From assembly GCF_003448965.1 (NCBI RefSeq), contig NZ_QRGC01000026.1:28514-92513 (forward strand): 64,000 nt of DNA, given 5' to 3'. The notes under the pieces are model-generated. The model was not told the DNA's origin, did no database searches, and was given only the letters and a program-made list of their open reading frames with translations. Position numbers and translations under genes: made by a program. The stretch comes from Oceanicella sp. SM1341 (lineage in GTDB: Bacteria > Pseudomonadota > Alphaproteobacteria > Rhodobacterales > Rhodobacteraceae). The first letter of the stretch is position 1. The number at the start of each line of letters is the position of its first letter. This document shows, in pieces, positions 1-8,231 of the stretch.

Positions 1-421
1 CCACGGCGCTGCCGCTGCGCCCGGACCCGACGATGCGCGTCGCGACCACCGCGGCGGCGCCGAAATACGCCCCCTGCGGCAGTCCGCTGAGAAAGCGGCC
101 GAGAACCAGCAGCCCGAGGTCGGGAGCCAGGGCGGAAGCGACATTCGCGACGGCGGCCAGCAGCATGAGCGCGATCAGCAGCATGCGCCTGTCCATCCGG
201 GCGGCGGCAAGGGTGAGGAGCGGTGCGCCCACCACCACGCCGAGGGCATAGGCGGTGATGGCATGGGTGGCGTGGGGAACGTCCAGGCCCAGCTCGCCGG
301 CGAAGAGCGGCAGGAGCCCCATGCTGGCGAATTCCGAGGTCGAGATGGTGAAGCTGCCAAGCGCAAGCGCCGGCAGGGCCAGCCGCGTCCGGCTGGCCTG
401 CGCGTGAGAGGTCATGGTCAT
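1..421 (-). CDS. MFS transporter, N-terminal part (cut by window edge)
   Basis: The minus strand is open from an ATG at 421 to the window edge (about 140 codons, no stop reached). The product starts MTMTSHAQASRTRLALPALA and continues with hydrophobic helices typical of the DHA1 drug-exporter type of the major facilitator superfamily, including a SEFxxMGLLP segment in the first helix, an MDRR loop after the second and third helices, and GRFLSGLPQGAYFG in the fourth. It should be an inner-membrane proton-driven exporter. A second ATG lies two codons in. The substrate cannot be told. Confidence 0.8.
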   Translation of the reverse strand, partial: MTMTSHAQASRTRLALPALALGSFTISTSEFASMGLLPLFAGELGLDVPHATHAITAYALGVVVGAPLLTLAAARMDRRMLLIALMLLAAVANVASALAPDLGLLVLGRFLSGLPQGAYFGAAAVVATRIVGSGRSGSAV

Positions 422-546
422 CGAGCTGTCCTGTGAAGTCCTGGCCGGGTCGGCTCATCGACCCGTCGGGCGCCTGACTACACGAGGCCGCCCGCGCCGA
501 TAATGGCCTCGATTCTCCATTGCCCTATGCCTGTCCTGCATCAATG

Positions 547-623
547 CTGAGCCCTGAGCCCTGAGCCCTGAGCCCTGAGCCCTGAGCCCTGAGCCCTGAG
601 CCCTGAGCCCTGAGCCCTGAGCC
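547..623. repeat. Heptanucleotide tandem repeat, 11 copies of CTGAGCC
   Basis: Eleven perfect head-to-tail copies of CTGAGCC occupy 547-623. There are no spacers, so it is not a CRISPR array. It is non-coding and lies 126 bases upstream of the MFS start. The perfection of the array suggests recent slippage expansion, so copy number probably differs between strains. Confidence 0.95.
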
Positions 624-649
624 GTTACGTCACGGCTCCGAGTGCCGGG

Positions 650-862
650 ATGCCCATCGACAGGAGATCGATCCTGACGATCTTCGCGTCCTCCCGCGGC
701 CCATCGCGCTGCACCGTCCCTGCCGCGCTCGCGGCGATGGCCCTGCCCCGCGTGGCCCGGGCGCAGGCGGGTCCGCCCATCGACACCGCGGGCGGCCCGG
801 TCAGGGGAGTGTCGCAGAGCGGGGTCTCCCGCGTTCCCGGGGCATGCGCGACGTCGGCATGA
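650..862 (+). pseudogene. Possible carboxylesterase N-terminal remnant
   Basis: A 70-codon frame reads like the start of a secreted type B carboxylesterase: MPIDRRSILTIF, an alanine-rich stretch ending in ARAQA like a signal cleavage site, then IDTAGGPVRGVSQSGV. The last part resembles the family opening TxxGxVRGxxxxGVxxFxGIPYA. The similarity ends before the expected GIPYA segment and no catalytic region follows, so this would be a truncated relic. Evidence is limited to one short stretch. Confidence 0.3.
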
Positions 863-1166
863 CCTCCGCCGAAGCCCCGGGTCACGAGTTGCCTGACCCG
901 GACGAGGTGCTGCCGCGCCGCATCGTCCCGATCATGTTCGCCCGCTCGGGTGTCTGAGCTGGTCCGGCCAGTTCTTCATGGCAATTCCGATAGCGAGTTC
1001 GAGCTCTTCACGGCTGGCGCCATCCCGCGCCGACCCGGCTATTCCCGGTAGGAAGGTGTTGAAATATGTCGTCGGCGCGCGATGCGGCGGCGCAGGAGAA
1101 AACGTCATTCCGGTCCGCCGCGATTGTCGGCGTCCATCCGAATGGCAACCGTATGACCCATCTCGG

Positions 1167-1556
1167 TCACCTGCTCTCGACCACATGACCGGCGGCCTCA
1201 AGAAAACGCGTCGCGTGCTCGACCTCTGGTGAGGGAATGAGCACATGTTCCCCATCGAAGGTGCAGACGACAAAAACGCCGATCCCGTTGGCGGAAATGG
1301 GGTCAATGAGCGCGCGCACGATACCCGACGCATCAAACGGGAAAGGGCCAATGGTGCGCAGGCACGCCCAGCCCGTATCAGCCTCCACGCCCTGAGGAAC
1401 GCGATCCTCAAGGCAGACCAGAGTTGTCTCGTCGTCGGAGTGTATGACGGCTCTGAAGCCGGGGCCGTTCAGCCAGGCGGGAAGAGTGGCGTTCACCGCT
1501 AGACGGGCGATTGCATAGCGCCCCGGGATAAAACGAATTTTCAGGGTTCGGCTCAA
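1167..1556 (-). CDS. ACT domain-containing protein
   Basis: A 129-residue protein with the layout of small stand-alone ACT proteins: an N-terminal strand with the family-like YAIARL segment, a PAWL motif, FRAVIHSDDETTLVCLE in the middle, then GPFPFDASGIVRALIDPISANGIGVFVVCTFDGEHVLI, where ACT proteins carry their second ligand-binding unit. Such proteins usually bind amino acids; no enzyme domain is attached. The start is TTG at 1556, preceded by GGAGGGG six bases upstream. No partner gene is adjacent. Confidence 0.75.
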   Translation of the reverse strand: MSRTLKIRFIPGRYAIARLAVNATLPAWLNGPGFRAVIHSDDETTLVCLEDRVPQGVEADTGWACLRTIGPFPFDASGIVRALIDPISANGIGVFVVCTFDGEHVLIPSPEVEHATRFLEAAGHVVESR

Positions 1557-2112
1557 GATAGCCCCTCCTCAGGTTTACTGAAGAAGGACATTCCCCTGTT
1601 TGCAGATATTGCTCATCGGGGAGCTTCATCTTCCAAGATGATTGTTTTTCATCGGTAAATCATGTCCTCGGCAAAGCCAAGCGAACAAAAATGTGAACTG
1701 CAGTATCCGGCAGTATGGGCTCGAACCGGAGCTGCGGCCACGCAGCGGGTCTCGCGCCTGGCAAGCAGCGGCGGCCGTCGCCCCCGGCCCTTCGCTGACC
1801 TTCGTCGGACTCGGCCCCGTTGCGGCTCAGCTTCCCCAAAGCGGTCCTTGATGGCAACGTGCAGCACCGCCTTCTCGCCTCAAGTCCGATCTGAGGGCCA
1901 AGCAGCCGGGCATGCTGCGTGTTTCCGGAGACCCGCCTTGGTGCAGCCTGTTGGGCGCAGTGTCCTGGTCGCGTGGTCTGCTGGCCGGAGCATTGCAGCG
2001 GGCGGCGGCAGGTCGGCCCCAGCGATGACGGGTCTTGCGACGACAAGGGCCACAGCCGCGGTGGCGCTGCCTTGCGGCAGCGCTCCGCCCACGCCGAAAG
2101 CGCGCGCTGTCC
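1557..2112. other. Intergenic region, no supported gene
   Basis: About 550 bases between the ACT-domain gene and the SnoaL-like gene. Several short frames are open on both strands, but none has a ribosome binding site together with recognisable protein sequence. It may contain decayed coding DNA; I see no RNA gene or clear terminator. Confidence 0.45.
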
Positions 2113-2577
2113 TTACGCCGCTGCGGCGTCGTCATTCGGCCAGAGCACGTCGAGCTCGGAGCGCTTGATCCGCCATTCCCCATTCACCCGGGCGTAAGTG
2201 TCGATGTAGCGCCCCAAAAGCAAGAAGGGGTGCTGCGCCCCGGGACGATCGGTCACGAAATCGAGCAGGTAACAGCTGCCGGTGGCCGTGTCCGGGCCGG
2301 TCAGGGTGATCTCGTGGTTGGCAATGGCATGCACAAAGGGGAAATGCCCGGCCTTGCGGGTGTCGAAGCTCTGGTAGGCATCGCGCAGGCTGGTCCTGAT
2401 CTCGTCGAGGCCCTTCATGGCGCCGACGGTCACGACCACCTCCGCGTCCTCGGTGAACACCTCGCCCATGCGGTCAGCCGCGTTGCCATCCAGCAGCGCG
2501 CTGTAGTGCAGGCGCAGGGCGCGGATGTCTTCGCGGTCGAGCATCGCGGCGATGCGGGTCTCTCGGATGTCAGTCAT
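2113..2577 (-). CDS. SnoaL-like / NTF2-fold family protein
   Basis: A 154-residue single-domain protein of the SnoaL-like (NTF2-fold) superfamily. It opens with a DREDIRALRLHYSALLDGN helix, followed by FTEDAEVVV, and ends with GRYIDTYARVNGEWRIKRSELDV, the usual last two strands. Members are cyclases, isomerases, hydrolases or small-molecule binders, so the reaction cannot be assigned. Its ATG overlaps the end of the upstream flavin oxidoreductase gene by 8 bases, so the two are one transcription unit and probably act on the same compound. Confidence 0.75.
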   Translation of the reverse strand: MTDIRETRIAAMLDREDIRALRLHYSALLDGNAADRMGEVFTEDAEVVVTVGAMKGLDEIRTSLRDAYQSFDTRKAGHFPFVHAIANHEITLTGPDTATGSCYLLDFVTDRPGAQHPFLLLGRYIDTYARVNGEWRIKRSELDVLWPNDDAAAA

Positions 2578-3688
2578 CGGTCTTGCCCTTCTCTTCGTCC
2601 CAGGTGGGGAAATCGGTGTAACCGGCAGCGCCGTTGCCGCCGTAGAACGCCTCGCGCGATGGCGTGTTGATCGGCCAGCCGTTCTGCATCCGCTCCACCA
2701 GGTCGGGATTGGCGATGAAGGGTTTGCCGAAGGCGATGAGGTCCAGCGCGCCGTCCTTCAGCGCCTGCTCGCCGGTCTCCTGCGTGAAGCCGCCTGCGGC
2801 GATCAGCGTGCCAGTGAAGGTCTTGCAGAACCGCGAGGGGAAGCCCGCGGGCATCGCCTCGCCGCCGATGGTCAGCTGGTCGCTGAGGTGGACATAGGCG
2901 GGCTGGCGGGCTTCGAGCGCCTCGGCCACGGCAAGCCAGGTGTCGGCCTCGCTCTCGTATCCCCGCATGCCCGACAGCCGCCCGAACGGCGAAATGCGCA
3001 CGCCCACGCGGTTCATGCCGATCTCGGCTGCGACGGCATCGATGGTTTCCAGCAGGAAGCGCATCCGGTTCTCGATGCTGCCGCCATATTGGTCGGTGCG
3101 CTGGTTGGAACTGGCGTTCAGGAACTGCTCGAAGAGGTAGCCGTTGGCGCCGTGGATCTCGACCCCGTCAAAACCTGCCCGGATGGCGCGCCTTGACGCC
3201 GCGACGAAATCTGCGGTCACGCGGGCGACCTCCTCGGTCTCGAGGGCGCGCGGGGTCGAAGCAGGCTGCTGCCCCGGCGCGCCGTCCGGCCCGATGGCGA
3301 AGGAGAACGCGCCTTCGCCACGCTGCGCGGAGGCGGAGACCGGCGCGGCACCGCCCGGCTGCAGGGACGTGTGCGAAACCCGGCCCACGTGCCACAGCTG
3401 GACGAAGATGCGCCCGCCGCGACCATGCACCGCCTTGGTGACGCCGGCCCATGCGGCCTCGTGTTCGTCGGTGTAGATGCCGGGGGTGTAGAGGTAGCCG
3501 TTGCCTTCCTGGCTGATCGGCGCGCCTTCGGTGATCAGCAGCCCGGCGCTGGCGCGCTGCGCATAGTAGAGCGCGGTATGCGCGTCAGGGGCGCCAGTCA
3601 CGGCGCGGGACCGGGTCATCGGGGCCATGACGGTGCGGTTCGGCAGGGGCAGCCCCGCGAGGTCGTAAGGCGAGAAGAGTTGCGACAT
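2570..3688 (-). CDS. Old Yellow Enzyme-type NADH:flavin oxidoreductase
   Basis: An FMN-dependent ene-reductase of the NemA/Old Yellow Enzyme family, about 372 residues. Family landmarks: PLPNRTVMAPMTRSRA near the N terminus, the QLWHVGRVSH strand, the HGANGYLFEQFLNASSNQRTD segment that lines the FMN/substrate site, and DLIAFGKPFIANPDLVERM near the C terminus. The ATG at 3688 is preferred over an in-frame start 60 bases upstream because AAGGA lies just before it and the family starts here. It would reduce activated alkenes or nitro compounds with NAD(P)H. It is divergent from a LysR regulator and translationally overlaps a SnoaL-like gene. Confidence 0.9.
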   Translation of the reverse strand: MSQLFSPYDLAGLPLPNRTVMAPMTRSRAVTGAPDAHTALYYAQRASAGLLITEGAPISQEGNGYLYTPGIYTDEHEAAWAGVTKAVHGRGGRIFVQLWHVGRVSHTSLQPGGAAPVSASAQRGEGAFSFAIGPDGAPGQQPASTPRALETEEVARVTADFVAASRRAIRAGFDGVEIHGANGYLFEQFLNASSNQRTDQYGGSIENRMRFLLETIDAVAAEIGMNRVGVRISPFGRLSGMRGYESEADTWLAVAEALEARQPAYVHLSDQLTIGGEAMPAGFPSRFCKTFTGTLIAAGGFTQETGEQALKDGALDLIAFGKPFIANPDLVERMQNGWPINTPSREAFYGGNGAAGYTDFPTWDEEKGKTDD

Positions 3689-3861
3689 GGGTAAGTCCTT
3701 GAAGGAATGCAAGCAGTTGGCAGGAAGACCGTCGCGCCCCGGTTTCATGGCCAGCGGCGGTTCAGAGGCGTGGGGCCTTCCTTTCTGACCGCCAATCTAT
3801 TGATCCTGTCACCGAATATAATAGGGTCACGGTTCCAGTCATTTCGTCCCGAGGTTCCGCA
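3689..3861. promoter_or_regulatory. Divergent promoter region, oxidoreductase / LysR gene
   Basis: A 173-base region separates the oxidoreductase gene (minus) from the LysR gene (plus). It is AT-richer than its surroundings and contains a perfect TATAAT at 3817-3822 plus two similar GTCACSG blocks on either side (about 3808 and 3825). LysR-type regulators typically bind such divergent intergenic regions and control both genes; that role is inferred. Confidence 0.5.
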
Positions 3862-4788
3862 ATGCCCGAGCACGATGATCCCTTCTCCGGCGTGCGCGAG
3901 TTCATCGAGACCATGCGCAACGGCTCCTTCACCGCGGCCGGCGCGCGCCTCGGGCTGACCGGCTCCGCCGTGGGCAAAAGCGTCAGCCGTCTCGAGGCGC
4001 GGCTCGGCACGAAACTGTTGCACCGGACCACCCGCCGTCTGTCGCTGACGCCCGAGGGGCAGCGTTACTTCGATGGCTGGGTCGGGATCCTGAGCGATGT
4101 TCAGGGGCTCGAGCATTCGGTCACCGAGGGCAGCGGGCAGGTGTCGGGGCGGCTGAGCATCCATTTGCCGGCGGCCTTCGGGCGGCGCCACGTCATGCCG
4201 GTGCTGACCCGGCTGGCGGAACAGCACCCGGCGCTCGACCTTGCCGTCAGCTTTACCGAGCGACGGGTGAACCTGATCGATGAAGGGGTGGACCTCGTCG
4301 TGCGGATCGGCGCGCTGAGCGACGATGCCGATCTGGTGGCCCGCAGGCTGGGGCGTCAGCGGCTGGTCATCTGCGCCAGCCCCGCCTGCCTCGCCGCGCA
4401 TGGCACTCCGGCCACTCCCGCGGCCCTGACCGAGCATGACTGCATCATCGGCAGTCGTCGGGATGGCGTGCCGCCCTCGTGGCTCCTGCGCCAGCCGGAC
4501 GGGGCCGTCATCACGCAAGCCATCCGCGCCCGGCACGAATTCAGCGACGGCGATGCCATACTGGAGGCAACGCTGGCAGGCGCCGGCCTGTCGCAACTGC
4601 CGACATGGCTGGTGAGTGACGCGCTGGCGACAGGGGATCTGGTCACGGTGCTGGACGATGTCTCGGGGGCCGAAATGCCGATCCACGCGGTCTGGCCACG
4701 CTCGCGCTACCTCAAGCCAGGCCAGCGCGCGCTGATCGACGCGCTGGTTGCCGACGCGGCCAGGGAAGAGGCCGGCTACTGGCTCTGA
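3862..4788 (+). CDS. LysR family transcriptional regulator
   Basis: A 308-residue LysR-type regulator. The N-terminal winged helix (about residues 8-65) shows the typical FIETMRNGSFTAAGARLGLTGSAVGKSVSRLEARLGTKLLHRTTRRLSLTPEG sequence in order. The effector-binding domain follows from about residue 90, with the RIGALSDDADLVARRLG strand common in the subgroup that controls neighbouring oxidoreductases. Transcribed away from the oxidoreductase/SnoaL-like pair, it is the likely regulator of that pair; the inducer is unknown. Confidence 0.9.
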   Translation: MPEHDDPFSGVREFIETMRNGSFTAAGARLGLTGSAVGKSVSRLEARLGTKLLHRTTRRLSLTPEGQRYFDGWVGILSDVQGLEHSVTEGSGQVSGRLSIHLPAAFGRRHVMPVLTRLAEQHPALDLAVSFTERRVNLIDEGVDLVVRIGALSDDADLVARRLGRQRLVICASPACLAAHGTPATPAALTEHDCIIGSRRDGVPPSWLLRQPDGAVITQAIRARHEFSDGDAILEATLAGAGLSQLPTWLVSDALATGDLVTVLDDVSGAEMPIHAVWPRSRYLKPGQRALIDALVADAAREEAGYWL

Positions 4789-5104
4789 CAGGCTGCGCCT
4801 CGCGCAAGGGCGCCTCGGCTGTGAAGCGAAAGCCTCGTTCAGGCCATCCCTGACCTGACGGGGCCTGCATCAGGCGGGGTCTGCGCCCTCCCATTGTGGA
4901 ACCAAGGGATCGACTGATCGGAAAAACCTCGGGGTTATGGATCCCGAGGGCGGGAATATGTTCGGGCTCAACGCAACACCGATGGGCGGTCTTCTCAGTC
5001 AAGACCGTCACTCGGGCCAAACCCGACCCGCCCGCGCCACGGCCCGAGCGCCCCCCTTGGGGCGAAACACCCTTAGCGCGCCAGGACCAGCAAGGACCGA
5101 TCCC
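4789..5104. promoter_or_regulatory. Upstream region of the luciferase-like / SnoaL-like cluster
   Basis: About 316 bases without a supported gene. It contains an inverted repeat, CGGTCTT-N7-AAGACCG, at 4987-5007, which could be an operator or a hairpin. An open frame runs through the region in phase with the next gene, but its sequence does not resemble the enzyme family, so I treat it as leader DNA. Confidence 0.45.
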
Positions 5105-6094
5105 GTGCCCGGACACACCCGCTTCGATCCGCTGCAAGAGGACCGCGGCGCCGATCCCCTCGATGCCGTTTTCGGCACCCAAGGCATGACAGTCGGCCTC
5201 ATCACGCCGCTCGAAGCCTATGCCGAAAGCCCTGTGCCCACGCTGGAGGGCCATGCCGCTGCCGTGCGGCGCGCCGAAGAGGCGGGGTTTGCCAGCATCT
5301 GGCTGCGCGACGTGCCCTTCTTCGATCCGAAGTTCGGCGACGCGGCGCAGATCATGGATCCACTGGTCTACGCCGGGTTTCTGGCCGCGCAGACGCGGAC
5401 GATCACCATCGGCACCGCCGGCATCGTGCTGCCGCTGCGCGAGCCGATCGCGGTGGCGAAACAGGCCGCCACCATCGACATGCTCACGCAGGGCCGCTTC
5501 ATCCTCGGGCTGTCGTCGGGCGACCGTCCGACGGAGTACCCGGCCTTCGGCGTCCGCTTCGACAAGCGCGCCGACCGGTTCCGTGAGGCGTTCAGGCTGA
5601 TCCGCAAACTGCAGGACGAGGTCTTCCCGAGAGGCAGGACCCGGGGCTTCGGGACGCTGTCGGGGGACCTCGACCTGCTGCCCAAACCGCAAGAGGGCCG
5701 GCTGCCGATGATCGCGGTCGGGCGCGCCGGGCAGACGGTGCCGTGGATCGCGAAGAACGCCGATGCCTGGATCTGGACCGTAGATGACCCGAAATCGGTC
5801 GCGAAGATCCTGAACGATCTGAAGGCCGCCTCCGGTAAGCGGCGCCCGCCGCCTTATGGCTATTCGACCTTCCTCGACCTCGAGCGCAACCCCGATGCTC
5901 CGGCGCGGCGCGAACACAACGTGCTGCGCATCGGGCGCAAGGCCCTGCTGGCGCGGTTGCAGCAGCAGGCCGCGCAGGGCGTGAAACACGTGGCGTTCAA
6001 CCTGCGCCCGTCGCGGCGCCCTGCCGAACGCATCATCGACGAAATGGGCGAGCACATCCTGCCTGCGCTTGCCGGTCCTTCCCGCGAAAGGTGA
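5105..6094 (+). CDS. LLM-class (luciferase-like) flavin-dependent oxidoreductase
   Basis: About 329 residues of the bacterial luciferase-like TIM-barrel family, of the subgroup with GLITPLEAY near the N terminus, AEEAGFASIWLRDVPFFDP in the first helix-strand unit, and LGLSSGDRPTEYPAFGV around the flavin-binding region. I chose the GTG at 5105 because CAAGGACC lies just upstream; an in-frame ATG at 4937 would add 56 residues unlike the family. These enzymes use FMN or F420 to oxidise small substrates. It heads a cluster with two SnoaL-like genes and a second flavin enzyme. Confidence 0.85.
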   Translation: MPGHTRFDPLQEDRGADPLDAVFGTQGMTVGLITPLEAYAESPVPTLEGHAAAVRRAEEAGFASIWLRDVPFFDPKFGDAAQIMDPLVYAGFLAAQTRTITIGTAGIVLPLREPIAVAKQAATIDMLTQGRFILGLSSGDRPTEYPAFGVRFDKRADRFREAFRLIRKLQDEVFPRGRTRGFGTLSGDLDLLPKPQEGRLPMIAVGRAGQTVPWIAKNADAWIWTVDDPKSVAKILNDLKAASGKRRPPPYGYSTFLDLERNPDAPARREHNVLRIGRKALLARLQQQAAQGVKHVAFNLRPSRRPAERIIDEMGEHILPALAGPSRER

Positions 6095-6097
6095 CAC

Positions 6098-7078
6098 ATG
6101 ACCCATGAACCCCGAGGTCCGGAGCAGGACCGCGCGGCGCTGCTGGCGCTGATCGACAAGCTTGCGGCCCTCTGGTCCGGCGAAAGCTCGGGCGCGCCCT
6201 CCTGGCTGGCCCCCGAAGCCCGGCTCGACAGCAACCTTCACGGGCAGCTTGGCGGCGCGCAGGATATCCGGGCCGCGCTTGCCGCGGATGGCCGGCAGGG
6301 CGCCTGTGCCATCCGGACCAGCAACCGCTACGCCGCAGCCCGCGGCGATGAGGGCGTGGCCAGCTTCTATGCCTGCGGCCAGCTCCGCAACCGCAGCGAT
6401 GCCCGGCAGGCGCTGCTCTTCGGCGCGACCGTGGTTCTGCGCGCGACGCGCGCCGAAGACGGCTGGCAGGTGAGCCATGTCCGGATCTCCGGCAGCTGGA
6501 TGCGTGGCGCGGAACGGCTTGCCTCCCACTGGCTGATGCCGCCCGGCGATGCAGGCTGGCAAGTGGGTGACCCACCGCCGGTTCTGGTCAGCGAACTGCA
6601 TTCCCCTTGGGCGTTGCAGCCGATCGGCACGCCCCCCAGCGATCTCTTCGAGGCGATATCCGAGCTTTACAGCCGCTATTCCTTTGCCATCGACCAGGGC
6701 GACATCAACCTGCTCATCGGCAGCTATACTGCGGACATCGCGGGCGGTTTTGCCCCGATGGGCCAGTACGAAGGGCGCGATGCGGTGATCGGACAGCTGC
6801 GCAGTTTCCGGCGCCACTGGCCGTGGATGCAACATTTCGCCGACCTCGTCCGGGTCGAGGCCGAACCGGATGGCCGCCACGCCCGTGCCATTGTCGGCCG
6901 GATCGTGCCCGAGCAGCCGCTGACCCCGCAGGGCAAGCCGCTTTACGGCGCGCATTACCAGCTGCGCGCCCGGCGCGAAGAGGATGGCCAGTGGCGCTTC
7001 TGCTGGACGGATTATCGCCCCGGCTGGTTCGACACCGACAGCCTCCCCGAATTCGACATCGGCCACAGCACCGCCTGA
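6098..7078 (+). CDS. Protein with two SnoaL-like / NTF2 domains
   Basis: A 326-residue protein that begins 3 bases after the preceding stop. The C-terminal half (from about residue 185) is a clear NTF2-fold unit: LFEAISELYSRYSFAIDQGDINLLIGSYTADI, then YEGRDAVIGQLRSF, and ends GQWRFCWTDYRPGWFD. The N-terminal half repeats the plan in a more divergent form (LLALIDKLAALW, then GAQDIRAAL, then GWQVSHVRISGSWMRG). It is therefore a tandem duplication within one chain. Function is unknown; it probably handles a product of the adjacent flavin enzymes. Confidence 0.7.
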   Translation: MTHEPRGPEQDRAALLALIDKLAALWSGESSGAPSWLAPEARLDSNLHGQLGGAQDIRAALAADGRQGACAIRTSNRYAAARGDEGVASFYACGQLRNRSDARQALLFGATVVLRATRAEDGWQVSHVRISGSWMRGAERLASHWLMPPGDAGWQVGDPPPVLVSELHSPWALQPIGTPPSDLFEAISELYSRYSFAIDQGDINLLIGSYTADIAGGFAPMGQYEGRDAVIGQLRSFRRHWPWMQHFADLVRVEAEPDGRHARAIVGRIVPEQPLTPQGKPLYGAHYQLRARREEDGQWRFCWTDYRPGWFDTDSLPEFDIGHSTA

Positions 7079-7130
7079 TCGGCCTGTCCCGCGCGACGCG
7101 GGCAACCCACTCTTGTCAAAAGGCTATCCC

Positions 7131-8150
7131 ATGCGACTGAGCATCCTTGATTACGTTCCCGTCGACGAAGGCCTCGAGGCGCAGGACGCGCTTGCCGCCT
7201 CGCTGCGCCTTGCACAAGCCGCCGAGGCCGCCGGCCTGCATCGCTACTGGTTCTCCGAGCACCACGGCATGCCTGCCATGGTCAGCAGCGCGCCCGAACT
7301 GATGATGGCACGCACCGCCGCCGCGACCGAGACGATCCGCCTTGGCTCGGGCGGCGTGTTGCTGCCGAACCACAGCAGCTACAAGATCGCCGGGAACTTC
7401 CAGCTGCTGGAAGGCATGTTCCCGGACCGGATCGACCTTGGGCTGGGGCGCGCGCCGGGTGCCGATCAGCGGGTCAACGCCGCGCTCAACGAAGAAAGGG
7501 CGGGGCAGCTGCCCTATGGCCGGAAGCTTGGCGACCTGCTGGGCTTCCTGAGCGGGCAGCATCACGCCCAGAGCCGTCATGCCGGGCTGCGCGCCCTGCC
7601 GCGCACGGCCCGCATCCCGCAGACCTTCGTACTGGGGGCCTCGGGCTCCACCGCGGAAGTCGCGGCGCAGGCCGGGCTCGGCTTCACTTTCGCGCATTTC
7701 ATCAACCCCGGCCCGCAGGGCGCCCAAGCGGCTGCGGCCTACCGGGCGGCCTTCCAGCCCACCGACTTCGGAGACAAGCCGTCCGTCGTCGTCGCGGTCT
7801 TTGCCGCCGTGGGCGAAACCGAAGCCGAGGCCGAGGCATTCGCCGACACCTTCCACCTGTGGCTGTCGCATGCCGAAAGCGCGCAGCCCTTCGACCGGCT
7901 GCCGTCGCTCGAGACCACGCGCAACCACGCCTGGAGCATCCAGGAGCAGATGGTGCGGCAGCGCAACGAGGGCCGCCTGGTCTGCGGCACGGCAGACAGC
8001 GTCGCATCGCAGCTGCAGGAGCTGGGCCGGGCCTATGGGACCGACGAGGTCATGGTGAACCTGATGATGCCGGGCGAAGCCGCGCGGCAGAAGGCCCTGA
8101 CCAGCCTTGCGCAGGCGCTGGCGGGCACCCCGCAGGCGCTGTCTGCCTGA
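7131..8150 (+). CDS. LLM-class flavin-dependent oxidoreductase (MsnO8-like)
   Basis: A 339-residue luciferase-like monooxygenase, starting MRLSILDYVPVDEG. Family segments are AAGLHRYWFSEHHGMPAMVSSAPELM, IRLGSGGVLLPNHSSYKIAGNFQLLEGMFPDRIDLGLGRAPG, and LVCGTADSVASQLQEL near the end. The SEHHG and LGLGRAPG motifs mark it as a different subgroup from the flavin enzyme at 5105, so the two are not recent duplicates. It follows the double SnoaL-like gene by 52 bases and is probably co-transcribed. Confidence 0.88.
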   Translation: MRLSILDYVPVDEGLEAQDALAASLRLAQAAEAAGLHRYWFSEHHGMPAMVSSAPELMMARTAAATETIRLGSGGVLLPNHSSYKIAGNFQLLEGMFPDRIDLGLGRAPGADQRVNAALNEERAGQLPYGRKLGDLLGFLSGQHHAQSRHAGLRALPRTARIPQTFVLGASGSTAEVAAQAGLGFTFAHFINPGPQGAQAAAAYRAAFQPTDFGDKPSVVVAVFAAVGETEAEAEAFADTFHLWLSHAESAQPFDRLPSLETTRNHAWSIQEQMVRQRNEGRLVCGTADSVASQLQELGRAYGTDEVMVNLMMPGEAARQKALTSLAQALAGTPQALSA

Positions 8151-8181
8151 CCCTTGGGAACGGCACACCCTTCATGACACA

Positions 8182-8208
8182 TGTCCCGGCCAGGCGCTGG
8201 CCGGGACA
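8182..8208. terminator. Perfect hairpin between cluster genes
   Basis: TGTCCCGGCCAG at 8182-8193 and CTGGCCGGGACA at 8197-8208 form a perfect 12-bp stem with a 3-base loop between two same-strand genes. No U-run follows, so it is more likely an RNA-stabilising or attenuating hairpin than a classical terminator. Confidence 0.55.
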
Positions 8209-8231
8209 GTCTCCATCTCAAAAGACCCGGC

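Larger units (their letters stand above)
422..1166. other. Gene-poor stretch with tandem repeat and gene debris
   Basis: This stretch of about 745 bases separates the MFS gene from the ACT-domain gene. It holds the upstream region of the MFS gene, the heptanucleotide repeat at 547-623, a probable esterase remnant at 650-862, and a short open piece ending near 957 that I cannot assign. No intact gene is supported. Confidence 0.6.

Noticed and set aside
547..623. CRISPR array
   Set aside because: The heptamers are contiguous with no spacers and no cas genes are present; no CRISPR array was seen in the window, so the transposon is not a CRISPR-associated one.
4937..5104. N-terminal extension of the luciferase-like enzyme
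   Set aside because: The extra 56 residues do not resemble the family, and a GTG with a good ribosome site begins where the family begins.
4712..7105. Very long open frame antisense to the LysR/luciferase-like region (about 800 codons)
   Set aside because: High-GC shadow: it runs opposite to well-recognised genes and its translation is Arg/Gly/Ala-rich without family motifs.
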